From Icerya purchasi (taxonomy: Eukaryota > Arthropoda > Insecta > Hemiptera > Monophlebidae), in contig CM077115.1 in the NCBI GenBank assembly GCA_039619475.1, positions 60,766,864 to 60,830,863 of the forward strand: DNA of 64,000 nucleotides, in the 5' to 3' direction. The notes beneath the pieces were generated by a model. The model was not told the origin of the DNA. It was given only the letters and a program-made list of their open reading frames with translations, and ran no database searches. Positions 51,101 to 61,944 of the stretch are shown one piece after another. The position numbers were made by a program, and so were the translations under genes. Each line of letters begins with the position of its first letter. Position 1 is the first letter of the stretch.

Positions 51101-53414
51101 TCTTTCAATAAATTCTCCACTAACGGTTAGAACAAAAGACAAATTCCTAAGCTGGTATTTGATTGCAAACTATCCTGGTGTTACCATGTGACCGAAGTAA
51201 AATAAAAATGTATTAAACTTCCCTCAATCATAAAATATTTATCTAACTCTAAACGCAATATAAATCCAAAGCTCCTCTTGAATATGCATAAATCGTTAAT
51301 CTTTTGAAGAATATCAGTTACGGGTGTCAGGTATATTCCACGGCTAGTACACTCAAATTAAAATCCTTAGATATTATCCACCTTTCGCTCTCCGATCTAT
51401 CGTCGCAGTGTACCTTTCCTTACCATCTGTATGTCTATGTGTACCGGCAGGATGTCCTCCGTTATCCTATTATAGAAAATATTACACTTAATTGTATTTA
51501 AGCCATCTACTAAGTTATAACAAACTTTTTCCATATAGTAAAGAATGCTACTGTGTATAATCTAATTTTTTCCTATGACCCCGTGTCAAAAGTTTTCAGA
51601 ACATTATCAGACTGTAATGTAGAGGCTCCATTCCGAAATCCACTCTAAGTTATGTAACGCTGATACCATCCTGGGAGCCATTTAACATAAATATTGATTT
51701 ACCTCTTCTTGAGTACAGCAGATATCCACAGAGCGAGATTGCACAAAAAAACTACACTAGAGACCATCAAGTAATTCAAAAATCATCCGCATGTATATAC
51801 GAACAGAGCAAAATCCATTGCAGCTGGCAACAGATCACCGGCAGCCTGCTCCTATCAAATCGAGAACTTGATGTACGCAGTCCGATTAAATGATGGTTAG
51901 ATATCTCTAGATGTACAGTTATGTGGAATCATGTACTGTATCTAGCACGTCAAATTAAATAGAGTCCAGTGCCAACGAGAGCTGCTCATTACAGACTTAC
52001 TAACCTCTCTTTACATCTAATATACCGCCAAGATAATAAAAAACCAATAATAACAAAAATCCAAAGTGATTAATAATGATTGCACAAGAGGGGATTCGAT
52101 GCGCCTTTCCAGTGAATTCTGAGTCATGTTAGAATACATGAGAACGACGAAGTTGATCTCGCAACACGCTCCGTAATATACTCACCAATGCCAGAAAATC
52201 TATCTTTTCCTCCGAAACTATCCCCTACATTTATGAGCATATGCAAACAGGAGTGACGATCTGAGCGAATAACACAAAAAACTTATCAACTACCGACCTC
52301 TGGTGGTATCCTGATTGCATAAACAGGAAGTAATACTCAGTACTTAATTGTTACACAATTATCTTTATACTAACCGCCTTCCACCAACAAGCTGTCCCTT
52401 GTACAGGTAAACCAACTGCGACATATCTGATTTATAACTGTAGGAATTTCGCGCAGTACCAGATAACACATAATACGGAGATCCCTGTGCATAAGATTCT
52501 CTGTAGCACTTCTCGTGCTGCAGTTAAAATTTTGACGTTTGCAAAGGAAACCAAATTACATTTGTATGTATAGAATTCGCAAAGCTCTTTATATTGCGTA
52601 ATAGCCTGGACAGTTGAATGGAGAACATAAAGATGTAATAATGGGGGAAAATATATATATCTATATATATAAAAATCCCGTGTCTTTACGTTTGTGCAGG
52701 ATAAACTCGGAATTTACTTAACCGATTTTTATAAAATTTTGAAAGTACATGCAATTTAATCCAACTCTTAAGAGATAGGATACTTTTTGTTTTAATTATT
52801 TACATAAATATTTGTTATATTAAATAATTTAATCAATCAATTTAAAAAAAACAAATTTAATTGTTGGCTATTACTTTTTGCTTTAAATTATTTTTTGAGC
52901 ACCAACTACTTTTCGTGGCGACTTTTGTGTATCGTGCGATGTTAATCGAAATGCAACCATCTTTATCGCTGGCGCATGCCGTTTTTATCGATGAATGATG
53001 AAATACATTTTTTCGCTGTCGTTTACAAAAAAGTTCGCGTTATTACGGAGTTGTTGTTTATGAAAAAAAAAATACTGTGCGATATTGTGCGGCATTTAAT
53101 TTATTTATATTTCAGTATATTTAATAAACGTCCTCCTGCCTTGATAAAAAAAAAAAAAAAAAAAAAATTATTTTAATATTCCCACAACAATATCATTGAT
53201 TACAGATTAAAGTTAAAGATTAGATAAATAAAATGTAAATTCAATAAGTGTATATTAGTTGGATAATTTCATTCTCTACACATGATTCAAAATCGGCTAA
53301 ATAATTTCAGGTTTATTAGTAAAAATTAATTTGGTTGCATCAAAATAATAAGTAAAAAATTAATTTAATCTATTATAACTACTAAGCCGCAGCAACGCGT
53401 GGCTGGATCAGCTA

Positions 53415-53461
<47 letters not shown>

Positions 53462-55307
53462 TATATATATATATATATACATATATGTTCTATAGTAGCC
53501 AGAACTGTGGTCGGTGTTCTAGGACTTCACTATTTAATGGTAACTACTTTTCGACTGATTCCTTTTTTTCTTCCTCGACTGTTCAATTATTCGAATCAGA
53601 TAATATTTACATAAATTTTATACAGGAAATACTCATTTCATTTCTTATTTTTTTACAAAAACTTTAATATTTCAAGGTATCTTGAATATCATACAATTTG
53701 AAAACATCAATGACCAAACTTTATTTTAAATTTTTGAATGTTCCGACATAATTGCTGTGTAACTGTTTCGATAAACCTCTACTGTCACTGCAAGTATTTA
53801 AAAATTTTTGTGTCATTTCCATTAAAAGTTTTAAAAAGATCCCAAACTGAGTTTATTGGATTAACAATATTTTTAGGAGTCTATATAAAAATGGAAACGT
53901 TAACTGCATATTTATGAATGCAAATTTTTTTCCAAGTTTGGGATCAATACACGTTATGACATAAAACTAATGATTTCATATGAAAAACACTTACCCGAAA
54001 CTTTTTTATATGAAGGACAAATTTTTGGACCTTTCGGACCTTTCGGACTGCCGTTACCGAATTTCCTTTTATTATTATCATGGTTCGTATTTACCTCTTG
54101 ATTACCATTTAACAGCATTTTCCATATTCTCTTAGCAACATCTGTAATAAAACATAAAATATAAAATGATCAGTTCTTACAGTTTTTCAACCATCACAAA
54201 AATAATTAACGAAAATCATCTTTAAATACTTCAAAATTATAATTCGAAATAGCATTCAGACACCTGAGTCTAAATTATAAACAATATAAAATTTTATTAG
54301 TATACCTTGTTTAAGTGGTTCATTTACAGTAGAACTAGTACTGTTAGTCACGAGATTTTCGTTAACATTGTTCAGTGTGTTCGGTGTAACTTTTTCTGTA
54401 AACTGAACCGTGGTATGGTTGGTAACGGAATTTTCATTATCATTCGCCGTAACCTTTTCTTTAAACAGGACAACAGGATCACTAGGTACTGGATTTTTGT
54501 TAGTACTGTTTGATAAAACTTTTTTTTTAATCTGTTTAGTATTAACTTTATCTCGGTTTAAACGATTCGATACATGTTTCTTCTTTAGCGGTCCTAAAAT
54601 TAACTCATCATCTTCCGATAAATCATCTAAAGTAGGATGAACTAAATTCTTCTGTTCCGACCGTTCATTAGGTTCAAATATTTCTACAGTTTTCTTTAAC
54701 TCGAGCGACTTATTTTCAACTTGATTTCTCTGTTCGATTTTAGATAAACGATATTCGGCTAACTCCTTATGCGAATAATCACGGTAATGATAAATATTTT
54801 TACTGTTGCATTTCAAAGCGTCTTTACATTCTGAAACAATGATTAAAGAAAAACATAAAAACATCAACATCGTCCCAATTTACACATAAAAAAATGTTCT
54901 TTCGCAAATTTATTCTTAGTACACAATGTTATCAACTTAAGTACTAATGATAACGATCTTTAAATTACAGTAATAATGTATTTTAAATTGTTTACTACAA
55001 TAAGTTTTATCGGTTGGAAAGACATAAACGTAAAAATCACATTAAAGGTTTTGGTAAAATTATTAATAAGATTTTCTAGGCATAAAACGTACGGCGACTA
55101 TTTCATATTTAAGATTTAGTAAACTACTAAAAACGAAAAACAATACCAACCTGGTAATTCAATGCAGTTAACTTTACAACTACTAATATGAGAAAATAAA
55201 CTTATTTTCAAACAAGAAAAGGGAACTTGACAAACGGAACAGTATCGTAAAAAATCCGGTTCATTTTCAGAACTGGCAGGTTTTGCGCGTTTCACATTTC
55301 TTGTCAT
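33245..55307 (-). CDS. DCLRE1A: DNA cross-link repair 1A protein (SNM1A/PSO2 nuclease), complete
   Basis: Ten exons join in phase to 1869 nt, 622 residues: 55307-55151, 54830-54306, 54141-53995, 49607-49467, 45820-45709, 40685-40542, 39298-39174, 37523-37348, 35266-35134 and 33453-33245. The product is a nuclear 5'-3' exonuclease that acts in interstrand cross-link repair. The N-terminus has a UBZ4 zinc finger (C23, C26, H40, C44) for ubiquitin binding, followed by a [16 protein letters not shown] segment as in human SNM1A. From residue 270 the metallo-beta-lactamase/beta-CASP domain shows D283, HFHFDH (300-305), H361 before CPG, D383 in HTGDFR, D407 in LYLDTTYC and H560 in YSEHSSY. The human protein is about 1040 residues; the difference is in the poorly conserved middle. 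All splice sites are GT-AG. The start is the only ATG before the zinc finger. Confidence 0.95.
34870..35105 (+). repeat. Dispersed repeat, Helitron-tail-like (copy 2)
   Basis: It shares ordered blocks with 10840-11130 and ends 'cgggcgaagccgtgagaaac...ggttagt', close to the 3' ends of insect Helitrons (CTRR-type TTAG then T). It ends about 30 bp from the exon 9 donor of DCLRE1A. Confidence 0.45.
35134..35266 (-). CDS. DCLRE1A: DCLRE1A exon 9
   Basis: The exon encodes [27 protein letters not shown] and ISDKVTIY, matching the LAFRPTGW motif of the family. Acceptor TTATAG, donor GTATGC. Confidence 0.94.
36139..36178. repeat. (TA)n microsatellite
   Basis: About 20 TA units in DCLRE1A intron 8. 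Confidence 0.95.
37348..37523 (-). CDS. DCLRE1A: DCLRE1A exon 8 (beta-CASP)
   Basis: The exon encodes [32 protein letters not shown] and [14 protein letters not shown], matching the SNM1A order KEKVF...LxCL...VHLLPM. Acceptor GATTAG, donor GTGAGA, phase 0. Confidence 0.93.
39174..39298 (-). CDS. DCLRE1A: DCLRE1A exon 7 (beta-CASP)
   Basis: The exon encodes [20 protein letters not shown] and [14 protein letters not shown], the start of the beta-CASP insert and the conserved YxIGKEKVF joint with exon 8. Confidence 0.94.
40095..40275 (-). mobile_element. RTE-like retrotransposon 3' end
   Basis: On the minus strand this reads [40 protein letters not shown] and then an (AAG)-rich tail. The RWxDDI...AGxxW...DRxxW motif is the C-terminal part of RTE-type elements. 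It lies in DCLRE1A intron 6, in the same orientation as the gene. Only the last 55 or so codons remain. Confidence 0.65.
40542..40685 (-). CDS. DCLRE1A: DCLRE1A exon 6 (CPG, HTGDFR)
   Basis: The exon completes the His codon and reads [27 protein letters not shown] with the catalytic Asp, and TNLYLDT. Acceptor TGTACAG, donor GTAAGT. Confidence 0.95.
41697..42060 (+). repeat. Dispersed repeat with 'cgacttccaaaaagaaggag' core (copy 1)
   Basis: The block from 'gggcgattgacttaaaatac' to 'gaaacagaaatgtaag' matches 62270-62485 closely. The first 60 bp ('acataaaattgggacatg...ggccggcctaagaattacg') also match 61950-62005, but inverted. No coding sequence is seen. It lies in DCLRE1A intron 5. Confidence 0.7.
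42201..42422. mobile_element. Foldback (near-palindromic) element
   Basis: Left arm 42201-42300 and right arm 42323-42422 are near-perfect inverted copies: 'tcatcagctaacaacacgga' pairs with 'ctgtgcagttagctgatgat', and 'caaaaatcagtataaattta' with the end at 42422. The loop is about 22 bases. It would form a roughly 100-bp hairpin if transcribed in the DCLRE1A intron. Confidence 0.8.
42480..42955 (-). mobile_element. Helitron-like element, minus strand (head at 42955)
   Basis: Read on the minus strand it opens 'ctatgtatataaaacaaagt', 'cgggttagttacatcattta' and 'ctcaagaacggttggaccg', a head type seen in short insect Helitrons. Its start directly abuts the degraded 3' end of the next element. 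The far end was not resolved. Confidence 0.4.
42955..45037 (-). mobile_element. Helitron-like element, minus strand (degraded ends)
   Basis: The minus-strand head at about 45037 reads 'tatatataaaaatcccgtgt', as at 52660. The minus-strand tail near 42960 reads 'caacgcgtggccgggtctgc', close to the tail at 53390-53415, but the terminal CTAG has become CTAT. About 2.1 kb lies between and may include later insertions. It has no recognised ORF. Confidence 0.5.
43883..43893 (+). repeat. Poly-G run (G11)
   Basis: Eleven G in a row in otherwise AT-rich intronic DNA. Confidence 0.95.
45067..45098. repeat. (TA)n microsatellite
   Basis: About 16 TA units next to the Helitron-like head. Confidence 0.95.
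45709..45820 (-). CDS. DCLRE1A: DCLRE1A exon 5
   Basis: The exon encodes [30 protein letters not shown] and the first two bases of the metal-ligand His codon (H361). Acceptor TTTTAG and donor GTGAGT flank it. The split codon at its start gives Ala where relatives have Gly (ITGN). Confidence 0.92.
46056..47010 (+). mobile_element. Helitron-like element
   Basis: The left side reads 'tatataaaaatcgattgccg' and 'aacttgagaacggatcaacc', a Helitron-type head, and the right side ends 'taatacacggagctag' before a T. The start lacks a clear TC, so the exact left edge is uncertain. No helicase is present. It lies in DCLRE1A intron 4. Confidence 0.45.
47750..48780 (-). mobile_element. Jockey-like non-LTR retrotransposon fragment
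   Basis: On the minus strand, frames give [20 protein letters not shown] (near 48700, like the LNGTWA..KAxxF linker before RT), [20 protein letters not shown] (near 48220, the DxxQAFDxVWHxGLLxKLK motif A), [13 protein letters not shown], and CADDKTVLI (near 48020, motif C). The parts are close together, so a large internal deletion is likely. The first catalytic Asp is replaced by Asn (AFN). It sits in DCLRE1A intron 4, same strand as the gene. Confidence 0.65.
49467..49607 (-). CDS. DCLRE1A: DCLRE1A exon 4 (catalytic HxHxDH)
   Basis: The exon encodes [20 protein letters not shown] and [20 protein letters not shown], the metal-binding motif, ending YCTNIT plus one base before donor GTAAGT. 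The residue between the second His and Asp is F where human SNM1A has S. Confidence 0.96.
50290..52450 (+). mobile_element. Non-LTR retrotransposon, second copy of the 2060-3660 family (broken)
   Basis: Plus-strand frames with many stops and shifts give [20 protein letters not shown] (near 50430), a QGSALS motif near 50840, [16 protein letters not shown] (near 50920), [19 protein letters not shown] and [20 protein letters not shown] (50970-51080), then RNase H remains including [14 protein letters not shown] near 52150. The block at 50950-51090 parallels HHPSNAQPILQKTINKIQ and INGLAISASKTVYIHF of the 2060-3660 copy. The catalytic motif is again IDD. It lies in DCLRE1A intron 3, antisense to the gene. 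Confidence 0.75.
52660..53415 (+). mobile_element. Short Helitron, precise ends
   Basis: The element begins TCTATATATATAAAAATCCC after an A and ends 'acgcgtggctggatcagctag' before a T, obeying the TC...CTAG and A|T rules. It is 756 bp and carries no helicase. The tail 'gcaacgcgtggctggatcag' is the common end of insect Helitrons of this head type. It lies in DCLRE1A intron 3, beside a (TA)n run. Confidence 0.8.
53416..53484. repeat. (TA)n microsatellite
   Basis: An imperfect TA run follows the Helitron end directly. Confidence 0.9.
53995..54141 (-). CDS. DCLRE1A: DCLRE1A exon 3
   Basis: Between acceptor ATTACAG and donor GTAAGT the exon encodes [15 protein letters not shown], a low-complexity SPKGPKGPK stretch and [10 protein letters not shown], which leads into the nuclease domain as CPFYKKIPGT does in human SNM1A. 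Confidence 0.92.
54306..54830 (-). CDS. DCLRE1A: DCLRE1A exon 2 (linker)
   Basis: After acceptor TTTCAG the exon reads [20 protein letters not shown], the segment following UBZ4, then an acidic and lysine-rich linker with [19 protein letters not shown] and two related repeats ([19 protein letters not shown] and [10 protein letters not shown]). It ends in phase 1 before GTATAC. Confidence 0.92.
55151..55307 (-). CDS. DCLRE1A: DCLRE1A exon 1 (UBZ4 finger)
   Basis: The exon starts [20 protein letters not shown] and encodes the finger [11 protein letters not shown] with H40 and C44, ending CIELP plus one base. The donor is GTTGGT at 55150. The basic start resembles a nuclear localisation signal (inference). 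Confidence 0.9.
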
Positions 55308-58300
55308 TTTATTCGTTTAATACATCCCTATTTTATTATTTAAAACAAATTTTTAATCGAACTCAACAAAGTAACTTTGATCTTGAAGATTCATCACTGA
55401 CACTTCGCAAATCAGGTATTTACAAAACCTAAACTGATAGCAAATCAAGTAACATGATTTAGCCGTTGATATTCAAACTTGCTTATGCCCAATGCCCAAA
55501 TTATGTAGAAACAAATGCTATTAACAAAAACATAATTTTTAATCTTATTTTCATTTTTTTTTTTAATTTTAGTATTTTAACATTATTAAAAAATATATAT
55601 GTAAAAGTTGATGCGGAATATTGCAATAAAATTTTCCTTAATATTTATTGAAAAAAACAATTTAGATAATTACAACTTAAATCTAAATTAGCATAAAACC
55701 ACATCTGTTATTATTTTTCGGGTATTCTAATAAAAATTTGCTAATAACGCGCGTTCCTGTTGTGCAGTTTAAAAATAAACATTCCTTTAATAGTCACACT
55801 GACGGTCGATTTTGAGCGCGGGTTCAGAAATAAATAATCAAATCGCAGATAACAAAATGAAAAAACCTTAATTTGCACGCTGGAGTGGAAGTTTACCCTG
55901 TTGGACTTGTCTGTTTGTGATTCATGTTTAATAATTTTTGTGGGAAGTTAAATGCGTTTTGTTTTCGGAATTAGTGTATTTTATGACATTAAAGCGTATA
56001 TTTATGTAGGTCGTTTATGGAAAAATGTACTTTTTCGATGAGAATGACTATACCAGAAACGGTAAGGCACTTTGTTTATTTAACATTTTGTTGTTTATTT
56101 TGACACTTTGATGAATGAAAGTTAATGGTCTAAAAATATTTTAAAAAAAAGTTACGTACAACTGTTGTTTTAATATACAATAATACTTAGGATATTTTAC
56201 GTTCGATTTTTATAATTAAAAGAAATTACTTGTAAATTTCAGTTTTATTTTAATCTAGATAAGTTTAATACGATTAGTGAAATGTTTTAATGTTTTTTTT
56301 TAAATTATATGTTATGAATGATCGCATGTTACTTTGTGATTGCGGATGATACTATTGTACATAGTTTAAATTGTTTCTTCTGATTAATTGAAAACGGAAA
56401 AGTAAGCTTAGTTAAGAAACGGGGATTGTTATGCAAATATAAATTTGGTAAATTCCAAAAAAATCTTTTCCCATTTTAGGATTATATAAATACAAATTTT
56501 ATATTATTAATAATATCAAAAGTAATAAACTTTATTAAGACTGAAATATCTGCGCTATCAAAAAAATTATGTGATTATTTGACTTTTTCATTTAATATTT
56601 ATTTGTATTCTATTAATTCTAGTTTTTCGACGCCAAGAAAAAAAAAAATCTAGTTATACTCCTACAGTATATCACATTTTTTTAAATATTAATATACAGT
56701 CTAGAGCTTAGTGATATTTTGTCAGTTTGGTGCAAAAACCAAATACGATTCTTGTATTCAATCATATTGCTATTAAATAAGGTTCATTTTATTTATTTAT
56801 ATTTCTCAAATATTTTTGGAAATTCAGTTTTATCTATGTATTCTTTTAAAGTGTTGTTAAGTAACTAATTCTCTTCACACATATATTTCTTCGAGTTTTT
56901 GTTTAAAACTTATTCGATTTTAATCGTACGTTTTCTTTTAAAAATTATAAGTTCGCTGAATAAGAGTTTATGCTTGATACGGAAATATTTAATAAATTAC
57001 TTCAATTCAGTCCAACATTTTGTAAAAAATTAACTTCGTAGTCTAACTATCTTTATTTTAACGGCTTACTTATTATAATTTTCCCGTACTGCTTGTTTTA
57101 GTGATTTTTTAAAATTGAAATTTCATATTTCATTTCACTTCGTTAACGTAGTCCAACTACTTTCTGTAAAAGTAATCTCATTCACAATTTTTTATTCCTG
57201 GTCCGATAAATTTAAATAAAAACGGCATTCCAAACTGAATCATTTTTAATATTTAACAGTTTCATAATTTTGCCTGATTTGTAATTAGTTGTTTTAATTA
57301 TTGTTTTTTAAAATTATTAATGTATTTAGAGGAATAATAGCCGATTTATCAATAACTTTATGCAAAATATTTTAAATATAAACTTTGCGCATTTATAATA
57401 CAAACATTTGCATTAAATTATCAACAGTAAAGGCGCTTGGCCAATTTATTAAATAAATGCAGTAGTATTAGTTCGAATCCAATCCTAAGTGAATAAATTG
57501 TAAATAAATGTGTTTTACATATTACAGATCTGTTATCTTTCCTAATAATTTTCAAGTTAGTTTGTATTAAATTAATATTTTTAGATAATAGAAATATGAA
57601 AATTTGATACAATAGCACCCTAAAATTTTTATTTGCAGAATAAATGTACTTTTAAAATATCCATTATTTTAATTGAGAAATATTTTTTTTTTTTTTTAAT
57701 CGCACCATTTCTAATATTAATAATTTTTGTAAATACGTTAATACCTTAAAAATCTAAACAATTAATTATTTCCTTCATTAATGTATTAAAATTGTATCAC
57801 TTGATAATATTTTTGCTGATAATAGTTAATGTTAACGCTGCCGTAAACGTTATTTGTTGATTTTTTTAATATGAACTTAAAAAGCTATTAATAAACGGAG
57901 GTATAGAAACAAAATTTCAGTTCTGTCAGAAAATTAATTTTTTATTGTTAATAAAAAATTTCCAATCAACCTGTTGATACCACTTTTTTTTTTTTTTTAG
58001 AATTATCGATTTCAGTTTTATCCAAAAAATATCCAGTTTACTATAAATTAGTTGTATTCAATTTTTTTATATTTTTTATATACTTAAAATAGAAATTAGG
58101 AACTGGCCCTGGCCCCCTTACTCTCATTAGTGCCGTTGAGCTTAGTGTACATTGTGAATCTTAACTTCACAATCCATGATACCTTATCAAGGGTAGGAGA
58201 CTTTAATTTTTATCACTGAAATTACTATATTTTAAACTATTTTTTATAATTATTAAATTTTTGTATATTCTATTTGTTAATAATTAATAAATTAATAAAT

Positions 58301-60043
58301 ATTAGAACCTAGCAATGAAACACCAAAATTTATAATAAATGTTTAACTTTAAAAATATGTAATTCCAAAAATATCTTCCTTGTTTTTTGCCCAAAGCAGG
58401 AAAATTCACGAACAAATTTCTAAAACTAAATATTTTTTGTGTTTTAGTTGTTCGTTATTAGGTTAACATATTTAATAATTCATTTTTCTTAATTTCTTGG
58501 AAATCTTCACATTCACAGCTCTATATTAGTTTTACCTTTACAAACTACCTTACATGTGCCTGTTGTAGTATATCCGCAGTTATATTTTCAGTAGAAATCA
58601 AATTCAAACAATTTATATTAAACTTTAATGTTTTGGCAAGATTATACTGTTCATCGTGAGAGAAAAAACTAATAGATTCTAAATTAAAACTTAGTTATAT
58701 TCGATAATTAAATTGAAAATATAAAAACTAATGGAAAACAATAATAAAAACAAAAACGAACGATAAATTGCACTTAAAATTTATTCTTACAATTTTTCTA
58801 ACAGATCTGCAGCGTGTAAAATATGTAAAATTCATTTAAAATCTAAAATTTTACATTTCACTTTTGGCGAGACTTCGATAATTAAACCTCATATATCTAG
58901 CAATGCAGAGTGTACCTCATCAACAGTCGCCTCATTACGCATTTACTTAATAAATGTTTTTAACATACTTATTTTTAATGTTATATGTGTAAGAAAATAA
59001 TAGAATCCTTAAATATTGTAAACGGTGTGGTTCCGAATGATGCTTTTAGATTAATATTCAAATATTTCCCGTGTTTAATTTCTTAAAATAATTTAATTTT
59101 TTACATATATACTGATACTAAAATAGATATCATTGCAATCATACCAGTAATTTTAAAAGTTCTTAGATTCATTTGCATGTCCAATTAAAATAGTTCAGAT
59201 GCAATTTATTTGTTGTATAAACATATTCTTTTACAATTACCTTTCACCGTTCCAAAAGTATCCTTTGTTATTTTTATTATAAGAAAATTTCCAGTTTCAG
59301 AACAGAATGAAATTACCAAAATTACAGTAGACCTTTACATTTGCATGGGATACGTTCTAAAATAGTTCTTCGCGAACGTTAAATTTATAGATATTAAGTT
59401 TACTTTCCGATAGATTATATAGGAATAATAAATGAACTGGCAAAAAAAAAAAATTAAACTAACCGATTTATAAAAACTCAAAACTGGTTTTTAAAAGGGA
59501 AAGAAATATTAAATTACTTAATTTTCTTAAAATGACAAATTGATTAATGGTACGGATAAAATAGATTTAAAATTATCCTATTCATTGGAAAGTAGCGGAC
59601 TTTCACTTTTTAAGGCTGTTGTTGCAAAAAACCTTAAATATTAAATATTTTATTATCGCATTTATAGAATGTAGATTGAGAATTTTAAATAATTATTTTT
59701 CTTTTTTTATTGCGATATAAAAATAAAAACGACAAAATTCAATTTTCGAATTGTAAGGGTTTGTTTTATATTAAATGATTGCTTCTGAAGTACTTGTTTT
59801 ATAGTCTTGTTTTAATATATTTATTACAAGCACGATATCTAAGTTACCTGTAAACAGCGGTGTTTTGTTCGAATAGAACTAGGTTTTGATTCGACCAACG
59901 TGCACTGAAAGTTTAAACAATTATTATTGGGCTGAGTAGTTCATTGTTGGAAAACTCGGAATAATTAAGAAATAAGAATTAAAGAAATAAGTTGCTTTTC
60001 ACACCAGTTATAGAATTTCCTTACTATTTTCTGGTATTAAAAT
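55308..60043. other. Intergenic region between divergent genes
   Basis: About 4.7 kb of AT-rich DNA separates the DCLRE1A start and the CCCH-protein exons. It should hold both promoters. I see no clear core promoter motif and no coding sequence. Confidence 0.5.
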
Positions 60044-60243
60044 ATGCGTTTCCGATTACTAAAGGAGACTATTGATTTTATATTTCGTGTTTGTAATGTT
60101 ACTATAGGTAGTAAGCAGCAGAATCAAAGAATTAGTATCTATTCAGATAATAGTGTTGATTGGAATGTTGATTATCTGACTGATTCAAATTCTAACGTAA
60201 AAGTCAGGAGTCCACCTTTATTTGATGCTGCCAACGAGTATAG
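60044..60243 (+). CDS. CCCH protein exon a
   Basis: Encodes MRFRLLKETIDFIFRVCNVT through KVRSPPLFDAANEY plus two bases; donor GTAATA at 60244. Confidence 0.5.
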
Positions 60244-60537
60244 GTAATACTTTTAAAAAAATTATCTGCACGCATTATTAGTTCTGTAACGTACAGATTG
60301 ACTAATGTACGAAAATTTAAATATACTGCTGCGATAACTGAGAAAAACTTATCTTGTATATATTAGACTATGTGATGCTGTTAAAAATACGGGTGCAGAT
60401 GCATGTTTGTATGGCGAAAATTGCGTTGAAGCACATAGCGAGCAAGAATTGTTTGAATGGAAAAAAGCTTTTTTTCAAAAGTTCAGATATGAGATCGAAG
60501 CCGATGACAACTTATCAGAAAATTTGCAAATGACAGG
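60044..60537 (+). CDS. CCCH zinc-finger protein, HELZ-like, 5' exons only
   Basis: Exons 60044-60243 and 60367-60537 join in phase (EY-R-LCDAV). The joined product has ANEYRLCDAVKNTGADACLY, GENCVEAHSEQELFEWKK and FFQKFRYEIEADD. The spacing C-x10-C-x5-C-x3-H followed by SEQELFEWKKAF resembles the lone CCCH finger of helicase-with-zinc-finger proteins (EYxLC...C..G..C..AHSxEEL.EW), an RNA-binding helicase family. An in-frame TAA lies just upstream of ATG 60044 with no AG acceptor between, which favours 60044 as the start or an acceptor further in. The second exon ends in phase 2 before GTACGT. I found no further exon to 64000, so the rest is presumably beyond. ZC3H7-like proteins are an alternative. 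Confidence 0.6.
60367..60537 (+). CDS. CCCH protein exon b (zinc finger)
   Basis: Acceptor 'tatattag', then LCDAVKNTGADACLYGENC, VEAHSEQELFEWKKAF and an acidic end; donor GTACGT at 60538. Confidence 0.65.
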
Positions 60538-61944
60538 GTACGTTTTAACGGATTAACTTTATTATGTAATTATACGGAAATGTGTAAGCTGATGCTCCTT
60601 TTCCGTGATTCGCCTTATTTATTTAATTATTTTTTAACTAAAACTATTTACAAGATTTCATGGACATACGATAATTTGTTGAGAATATTGATTTCACGAC
60701 ATCATTGATACGTTTAATCTGCGACAAGGACCTATTCACGCTATAAAAATTATTGAACCATTCGGTATTTAAATCCTACTTATAAATTACATCAATCGCG
60801 TGCAGTAATATTTTTTTCATACAATGAAAATATTATTGATAATGATTTCATTATAAACAAAGGAAGGACAATAATACAAATTCTAATAACACTATTAACG
60901 AACAGGAATTTTATCAATATTTTTAAAAATGTACAACATATAATCAACGATTAATGTACTTGTGTATGTTTTTATTGAATTGCGTGGTAATACGAGTTTA
61001 AATTATTAACCCATCACCATAATACGTAGGACATTATTTATTTAGTAATGTATGAACGTTAAAGTTGTAAATTAGTAGTCAAAACGTGATAATAATAAAT
61101 GCAAAGTGCAGGTTGCGTAGCAGAAAAGCTGATTTTATTATTCGAAAGTACAAAATGTTTATATCATCTGTGGTATTTACGGAAAGATTTGAAATGGCGT
61201 GTAGTATAGGCTAATAGACTAAACTGAATTACCGTTACCCGAAGATAGCCAAAAACTGAGTGTGCTTTTTTAACATCATACATTAATAAAACAACGTTAA
61301 GCATAATTCACCTGTAACTGATATATACTCGTCGGAAATTACAAATGAAGAAACATGCTTTATTCCCGGCCATTGTACCAGAAAACAGATTTGGCGCCTC
61401 AATCTTAGTGTTAATTTTTGTAATGATTGTCTTTCTTTGCATCAGTAGTGTTATGGCATTATGCGCGTTTTCAATTACTTAAATTATAAACGTAACAGCG
61501 AACATTAAATAAAAGGACGTAAATAAACATTCTGGATTCATTTTCGGCAATGATCCATCTTCAAACGGAAAACAGAATAAATAAATATGGTAATAAAAGT
61601 GTATCTAGTTTATATGTTGGAATCTGAAGAAGTCCCGAAGTGTCACCTATTCTCATTTAGGAAAGGAAACCAAAGCATATTAGTAAAAATAAAAGTAAAA
61701 TATACGATTTGAATCTGAAAGAGGTCTACTTGCTTTTTTTTTAACAAACTACTATTGGAGAATTAAATTATTCCGCAACTTTTATTTATTAAGTTATTAT
61801 TATTTTTTGTTTGATAAATAAATTTCCAATTTCGCGAAAAGGATAACTACTTTTATTTCGTTACAAAATATCGTTTATTTATTCTTTACTCTCCTTTAAT
61901 GACTAAATGAATTTTATATATATATATATATATATTAATTATAA
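60538..61944. other. Intron or intergenic DNA, no gene recognised
   Basis: AT-rich, with no further exon of the CCCH protein that I can recognise. A (TA)n run lies near 61916-61936. Confidence 0.45.

Noticed and set aside
54307..54640. Plus-strand ORFs opposite DCLRE1A exon 2
   Set aside because: They are antisense shadows of a well-supported exon.
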